Of a stretch of 64,000 nucleotides of DNA, positions 58,834 through 64,000 are shown one piece after another. Source of the DNA: Erythrophleum ivorense (taxonomy: Eukaryota > Streptophyta > Magnoliopsida > Fabales > Fabaceae); contig JAIUCV010000001.1 of the NCBI GenBank assembly GCA_026724425.1, positions 3,978,001 through 4,042,000 of the forward strand. Direction: 5' to 3'. The notes beneath the pieces were generated by a model that was given only the letters and a program-made list of their open reading frames with translations, was not told where the DNA came from and ran no database searches. Each line of letters starts with the position of its first letter. The stretch's first letter is position 1. Position numbers and translations under genes: made by a program.

Positions 58834-59113
58834 TTAATGCATAGATATACTATTTTCATTAGGATTGCTTGAAGTTGAAGATCTTGGATGGCCATTAGGA
58901 GCACTATTACCATCTGAGACCTATACAGAAAGTAAAAAATCAAAATTCTCCTTATAGGCCTTTTAGATATAAAATTTTATCATAGATGTAATATAAAAAA
59001 TTTAACAAACCTCTCGAGATGCTGCCTCTATAAGATCATTAACTTCATCTCTAAAAAACTGTTGTTGAATTATAGTTAAAACATTGGTCAATAAAGTTTC
59101 AACCTTTTGGAGT
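58834..59113 (-). pseudogene. CACTA ORF2 C-terminal exons
   Basis: On -, 59113-59011 encodes a Leu/Val/Gln-rich helix followed by D-L-I-E-A-A-S-R-E and ends at donor GAG|GTTTGT. After an intron, acceptor TATAG leads into 58920-58834, which encodes a Ser/Pro/Asn-rich tail ending in TAA at 58836-58834. This is the typical end of the second CACTA ORF. The upstream part is at 9205-9001 in the same frame once the GGAGT duplication is counted once. Confidence 0.75.
59109..59113. repeat. 5-bp target duplication of the nested retroelement
   Basis: GGAGT directly before the LTR start TGATAATTCC. The same 5 bases at 9001-9005 begin the other half of the CACTA exon. Confidence 0.75.
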
Positions 59114-60797
59114 TGATAATTCCTAATTATTCATGTTATTGTATATATTTTCTCTTAGTAAATACAATGTTAGCCTCCTCTTATAAGGTAAATAATACTT
59201 CTATAGAAGAAAATGAACATACTTAGTATGAATAGCTCTATACTCAATACTTACTTAAAAAATCATCATCTTTACCTTAATTCTTGAGTATGTTGATGAC
59301 TAATCACATATTGTTTTCTTATAGGATGCATGTTTTGAAGAGTATTGAACAATTTCAGGAGAAAAAGGCTGCAAAGTGTTGGTTTTGCATATCTCGCCGT
59401 GTCAAGTTTCATTGTGCCAAGGCGGGAAATGCAAAAATCCAAAGGGAAGCATGCAGTGCAAGGTACGCCGCGGCGAAAATGTTTGAGCCGTGACCAAGCC
59501 TCGGTCAGAACCAAAAATCATCGCGGCGAGATATTGAGGAGCCGCGGCGCTAATAGATTGGAGTCAAATCCTCGACGTGTGACTATTGAGCCGCGGCGAG
59601 AGGTCACACAAAACTAAAATCGTCGCGGTGGATCTATGTGCGCCAAGGTGCGAAACATGCATACCCTCAGAAGTCATACAGAATCAAACTTGGCCCTGCA
59701 CATTCAAACCAGGTTGCGGTGCTCAGTCTAGCAGAACCAATTCTTGCCGCGGCGCAATATTCTAAGCTGCGGTGCAATACGAATTAACTGAACGCAGCAT
59801 TTTGCTTTCAGAATTTTTGAGGGTTTGAAGCTTCATATGCGAAGGGGAGTCAAAGCAGCCATCATTCTGGGTTGTTTTTATGTTATTCCAAGTGTGTAGA
59901 GGCTAAGGGAAGAGCTAGGGAGACATTTTGAAGCAAAGTAAAGCTGGAGATTGAAGATTGAAGCTGAACCCATTGCGTTTCTGAGTTTCTTCTTCCTTTC
60001 TTTTGTCTTTATCAATTTTTCTGATGTATTTGATTGTTGCTTCAAGTTTGTCTTTGGTTTTTATGATCATGTATAGCTAAACCCTATCTAATCTAGGATT
60101 ATTTAGAACTCTTGTATGGATTAGTTGTTGTTCTTCATTCTAATTTTGCATTCAATGGTTAATGTTTGTTCATTCAACTTTATACTTCATGCTTTTTGAT
60201 TGATTGGCCAACATTTAGACTGATTTGATACCTCACTTAAACTTGGAAAAGGGAAAGGGAGGTTAGATTAAAAGTTGAGTGGTGTGGGTACTTGAAATTT
60301 GCTAAGGTAAGTGAATGGCTTAGCTATTGAGATAGGAATATACTCAATAACCTCACATCGTCCAATTAAGTATTGTAATCATAGATTGATCTTAGTTGAT
60401 TTTGTAAGGGATTATAAAATTAATGGAGTACCCTATATAAGATTTGGAAAAATATATATAGGAACAACAAAATCCTAAACCAACATGTATTACCATTGAG
60501 AGCAGAAGGGAATGAATGTTGAGCTAATTGCTATGAAGTACAAGAGGACCAATAATCATAGATGCTAATATTAACCTGGAAATCCAAATACTAACCTTGA
60601 CTTCTATATAGCTTAGAATCCATAAACAATTTCTTTTTAACACCAACATTTATGAATTGATTTGCTTGATTTAGATTAAGGTGTGAATTTCAGTACTTGG
60701 CATTGTTTTGACAACAAATCCTCAAGGGAACGATCTTTTCTTATCACTATATTGCCTTCGCGATACATATACTTACGTGTACACTTCAAAAAAAACA
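59114..60797 (+). mobile_element. 5' LTR of the right Athila-like copy
   Basis: Starts TGATAATTCC and probably ends at the CA at 60796-60797, about 10 bases before the primer-binding site, giving about 1684 bp. A GC-rich cluster of GCCGCGGC-type palindromes lies at 59460-59770. The 3' part has the 'CTCAAGGGAACGATC...GTGTACACTTCA' phrase shared by related LTRs. The exact 3' boundary is uncertain by about 10 bp. Open frames inside (59284-59617, 60676-60946) are not genes. Confidence 0.85.
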
Positions 60798-60806
60798 ATA
60801 AGTTTT

Positions 60807-60823
60807 TTGCGCCGTTGCCGGGG
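60807..60823 (+). promoter_or_regulatory. primer-binding site, tRNA-Asp type
   Basis: TTGCGCCGTTGCCGGGGA matches the plant gypsy site TGGCGCCGTTGCCGGGGA, complementary to the tRNA-Asp 3' end, except for a base missing or changed near the start. It primes minus-strand cDNA. Confidence 0.85.
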
Positions 60824-60973
60824 ATTTGTGTGCCAAAATATTTTGTTGTCAATATTGATACTAGCATACCTAGTTTGAACTTAAGCACTGTGCATATTGT
60901 TACTTTATCTACTTTCAATTTCTTTTTCTGTTCTATTTTACAGTGACTACCTTCTGTCCGTGCACAACCTCAT

Positions 60974-62634
60974 ATGCAAGAGATTGTGAGTCTCGAAGTG
61001 GTTTTGTTTCAAGAAGAATATGATCAAGCCTCTAATCAAGCCCAGAGAGACGATAGTGAAACTTCTAATTTAACCACAAATATGGCGCAAGAGAATGAAA
61101 ATCATGTTCGCACAGTAAATGATTTTGCTACTTTGAATATGCAAGGGTACCACTCTAGTATAAGAAGACCAATCATTCAAGCAAACAATTTTGAAATGAA
61201 GCAAGTGGTGTTGCAAATGCTTCAAATGGCTGGACAATTTAGTGGCTCCCCTCTTGAAGATCCAAACACTCACCTCTTCAACTTTTTAGAGGTGTGTGAT
61301 TCCTTTAAGCAGAATAAAGTGACGGATGATGCAATTCGGCTGAGGCTCTTCCCACTTCATTAAGGGACAAGGTTAAGGTATGGCTCAACTCATTGCCAAA
61401 CGGGTCCATGACCACTTAAGATGATCTAGTCGCAAGATTTAGAGCCAGATTTTATCCACCAGCTTGATCAGTAGAGTTGAGAAATGACATTACCTCCTTC
61501 ATGCAACAAGATGATGAGCCATTATATGAAGCTTGGGAAAGATTCAAGGAACTGTTGAAAAAGTGTCCCAATCATGGATTTCCTAAATGGGTGCAAGTGC
61601 AAACCTTCTATAATAGATTGTTGCCTGAAACAAAAGCCATCCTTGACTCAGCTTCAAATAGGAGTATCATAGGTAACTTAAATGTTGAAGAGGCATACAA
61701 TTTGCTGAAAAATATGATAGCTAACTCCCTCTAATGGTCTGCATCCAGACCTCACAAGAAAAAGGTAGTTGGGATACATGAAATAGATGCTCTAACCACA
61801 CTCTCGGCTCAGGTGGCTACAATGAATAAGAGGTTTGATAGTCTTGAAACACGTTTCAATACACCAATAAGGGTTAATTCTATTCAAGCCCTAGTCATCA
61901 CTTGTGAGTATTGTGGAGAAGAACACTGCAATGATCAATGCTCTTCCTTGGTAAAAGTAGTCAACTATATGGGCAACTATGGAAAAACCCAAAACAACCT
62001 CTATTCCAATATCTATAATCCAGGATGGAGGAATCATCCAAATTTTTTATGGAGCTAGGGACAAAATCAGCCCATGTCATCCTCTTCTGGTATGAGACTT
62101 TCTCACCCCTTGAAATTTCCTACTCAAGGAAGACCACCAATGCCAGAAAAGAAGTTAAACATGGAAGAAATGCTCATGCAGTATATGGCTAAGCAAGATG
62201 CCATCTTAGCCAGACAAGATGCCACAATGACAAGACATAAGACTGCAATCCAGAATATAGAAGTGTAAATCGGTCAATTGGCTTCTTCTATCAACTCAAG
62301 ACAGCTTGGGGTACTACTAAGTGATACTGTTCCTAACCCCAGAAGAGAGGGCAAAAAGGAATGTAAGGCTATTGCATTAAGAAGTGACAAGGAGTTGCCC
62401 GAAGTATTATCGTCAAAGCAAGCCAATAAGTCAAGCCAAGATCAAGGCAAGGTGGAAAAGAAGGATGAAAAGGAGACACCTGTGGAAGTAAAGAACAAGG
62501 TGGAAGAAAAGAATGAAATGAATGAGAAGAGGAAAGACAGTGCTAAGAAGAATAGTCAAGAGAAGGGTCAAGAGAGAATCATTCCCCCTCTACCCTTTCC
62601 TCAACGTTTTAGGAAGAAAAATTTGAACAAGTAA
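60974..62634 (+). pseudogene. gag region, degenerate (right copy)
   Basis: Open pieces at 60974-61363, 61477-61734, 61813-62058, 62074-62268 and 62278-62634 together form an Athila-like gag. The Retrotrans_gag core spans the first two (F-L-E-V-C-D-S-F, then D-E-P-L-Y-E-A-W-E-R-F-K-E-L-L and F-Y-N-R-L). A knuckle-like C-x-x-C...H-C-x-x-x-x-C lies at about 61903-61945. The Lys/Glu-rich tail is the same as 1-272. A frameshift near 61350 and stops at 61732-61734, 62056-62058 and 62266-62268 break it. The packaging protein would form cytoplasmic particles; this one cannot be made whole. Confidence 0.85.
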
Positions 62635-63420
62635 TATCAGAAATTCTTAGAAATCTTTAAACAACTCCACATTAATATTCCATTTACAGAGGCTTTGGAG
62701 CAAATGCCAAGTTATGCTAAATTTATGAATGATGTACTATCTAATAAAAGGCAGTTTGGAGAATTTGAGATGGTGGCCCTAACTCAAGAATGCAATGCCA
62801 TCCTACAAAAAAAATTACCACTTAAGATGAAGGACCTATGGAGTTTTACCATTCCTTGTAACATAGGGAAGTATTTCACTGAAAATGTTTTGTGTGACTT
62901 AGGGGCAAGTGTAAACTTAATGCCATTGTCAACGTTCAGAAGCTTGGATTGGGCGAGGCAAGGCCAACAACCGTCATCCTGTAACTAGCTGACCGATCTT
63001 TAGCCTACCCAAATGGAGTCATTGAAGATGTTCTGGTGAAAGTGGATAAGCTAATTTTTCCAGCAGATTTCATGGTCTTGGATTATGAAGAAAATAAGGA
63101 TATTTCGATCATTTTTGGAAGACCCTTTTTGGCCACCGGCAGAACATTGATTGATGTATAGAAAGGAGAACTTACTATGAGACTGAATGACTAGGAGGTG
63201 ACATTCAACATGTATAAGGCAATGAAGAGCCTGGATGAATAAGAGGAATGTTGCTTTGTGCGTCTAATCACCCATGCAGTACATGATGAGTTCATTGAAT
63301 CAACTCTCAAGGATCTTCTAGAAGCATCATTAGTTGGAATGGCTAAGAAGGAGCATAATGGAGTGAGAGAATGTATTAAGCTGTTAGAAGCTACTCAAAA
63401 GCATTTCAAAGCTTCTTAAC
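62635..63420 (+). pseudogene. aspartic protease region, degenerate (right copy)
   Basis: Identical to the left copy region 273-1060 except at 63033-63034, where the codon is CTG instead of TAG. It has the same D-L-G-A-S motif, the same frameshift near 62942 and the same four in-frame stops, at 63159-63161, 63192-63194, 63240-63242 and 63417-63419. Confidence 0.85.
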
Positions 63421-63691
63421 AGTTTGAACCACTGGATGCAATAATTGGAGTCAAGTTTGTGTTGAAGCCATCTGTAGAGGAACCTCCATCTCTGGAGTTG
63501 AAGCCATTACCTTTTTCATTTGAAATGTGCTTACCTAGGGAAAGAATGCACATTGCCAGTAATAATCTCTGCTACTCTTTCTGATCATCAAGAAAGGGAG
63601 CTTCTTCGAGTACTTGGCAGTTTTAAGAAAGCCATTGGATGGTCAATAGCAAATATTAGACATCAAATGGATAAGTCCCTCCATCTGTATG

Positions 63692-64000
63692 CATAAAATC
63701 CTATTGGAGGACAACCACAAAAAATCTGTTGAGCATCAGAGAAGGCTTAACCCAATAATGAAGGAGGTAGTGAAGAAAGAAATTTTGAAATGGCTGGACG
63801 CGGGGATTATCTACCCAATTTCAGATAGCTCTTGGTGAGCCCAATCCAATACGTTCCCAAGAAAGGAGGCATGACTGTAGTGGCTAACACCCACAATGAG
63901 TTGATTCCTACAAGGATAGTGACGGGGTGGTGGGTTCATATGGACTATCAAAAACTCAATAGTGCCACCAGAAAAGATCATTTTCCATTACCCTTCATTG
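63692..64000 (+). pseudogene. reverse transcriptase, N-terminal start (right copy)
   Basis: Same as 1330-1638 without differences seen, including the TGG TGA frame break at 63833-63838. Continues beyond the window. Confidence 0.85.

Larger units (their letters stand above)
57944..59113 (-). mobile_element. CACTA transposon, left-hand part with 3' terminus
   Basis: Begins at 57944 with CACTACAAGAAAAATGCCAT and an ACCCACAG motif, preceded by ATT (57941-57943). Subterminal repeats of the type TTTACCCATAGACATTTTAC and GTCACTAAAACC follow to about 58400. The 3' end of CACTA ORF2 lies at 59113-58834 on -. At 59114 the element is interrupted by the LTR retrotransposon. Terminus, family and strand match the right-hand part at 9001-18518, whose missing piece this appears to be. 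Confidence 0.88.
59114..64000 (+). mobile_element. Athila-like Ty3/gypsy retrotransposon, right copy, truncated by window end
   Basis: 5' LTR (59114-60797), primer-binding site (about 60807-60823), gag (60974-62634), protease region (62635-63420) and start of RT to the window end. From 62363 the sequence equals 1-1638 with four substitutions: window positions 671, 672, 1165 and 1193 versus 63033, 63034, 63527 and 63555. Stops and frameshifts in gag and pol make it inactive. It is inserted in the ORF2 exon of the CACTA at 57944. Confidence 0.93.

Noticed and set aside
1..64000. Two independent Athila insertions as the explanation of the identical ends
   Set aside because: Shared stops and frameshifts, complementary CACTA halves and matching ATT and GGAGT flanks make independent insertion less likely, although mobilisation of one defective element cannot be fully excluded from 1.6 kb.
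1..64000. Search for CRISPR arrays, rRNA, tRNA, phage or defence gene cassettes
   Set aside because: No direct-repeat/spacer arrays or rRNA blocks noticed; gene structure with introns and plant retroelements rules out a prokaryotic context. tRNA genes were not recognised, but a dedicated scan was not possible.

Overview
The window looks like nuclear DNA of a eudicot plant. It is very AT-rich, with long gene-poor stretches full of microsatellites and miniature repeats, decayed Athila-type Ty3/gypsy LTR retrotransposons, a CACTA (En/Spm) transposon, and two plant-specific nodulin-like/MFS transporter genes. The species cannot be named from the sequence. No bacterial, phage, CRISPR or defence-type system is present.

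Layout. 1-6840: body of a decayed Athila-like element on + (gag end, protease, RT, RNase H, integrase, and the plant ORF3). 6841-9000: the 3' part of such an element (partial LTR, polypurine tract, 3' UTR) in inverted orientation. 9001-18518: most of a CACTA element with genes on -, carrying a solo LTR at 12057-13462 with a 5-bp target duplication. 18519-33450: AT-rich intergenic DNA with one recognisable exon (KTF1/SPT5-like N terminus, about 22641-22461, -) and several small repeats. 33451-35241: intact, intronless nodulin-like MFS gene (-). 35242-46515: intergenic. 46516-48885: second nodulin-like MFS gene (-), two exons. 48886-57943: intergenic, with a 137-bp minisatellite and a degenerate Athila-like LTR. 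57944-59113: the other end of a CACTA element. 59114-64000: Athila-like element on + with 5' LTR, primer-binding site, gag, protease and the start of RT.

The main observation is that 1-1638 and 62363-64000 are the same sequence (4 substitutions, no indels seen by eye), with the same stop codons and frameshifts. The CACTA pieces at the two ends of the window are also complementary halves. The left piece has the right terminus followed by ATT. The right piece has the left terminus preceded by ATT. The retroelement between them, followed across the wrap-around, is bounded by the 5-bp duplication GGAGT at a point where the CACTA reading frame continues. The simplest reading is that the window covers slightly more than one period of a 62,362-bp direct repeat: a young tandem duplication, or an assembly duplication. 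Each period holds one CACTA, one nested Athila-like element and both MFS genes.

The functional genes are the two transporters, tandem paralogues on the same strand that differ by one intron. Everything else recognised is mobile-element sequence, most of it carrying stops, frameshifts, deletions or rearrangements.
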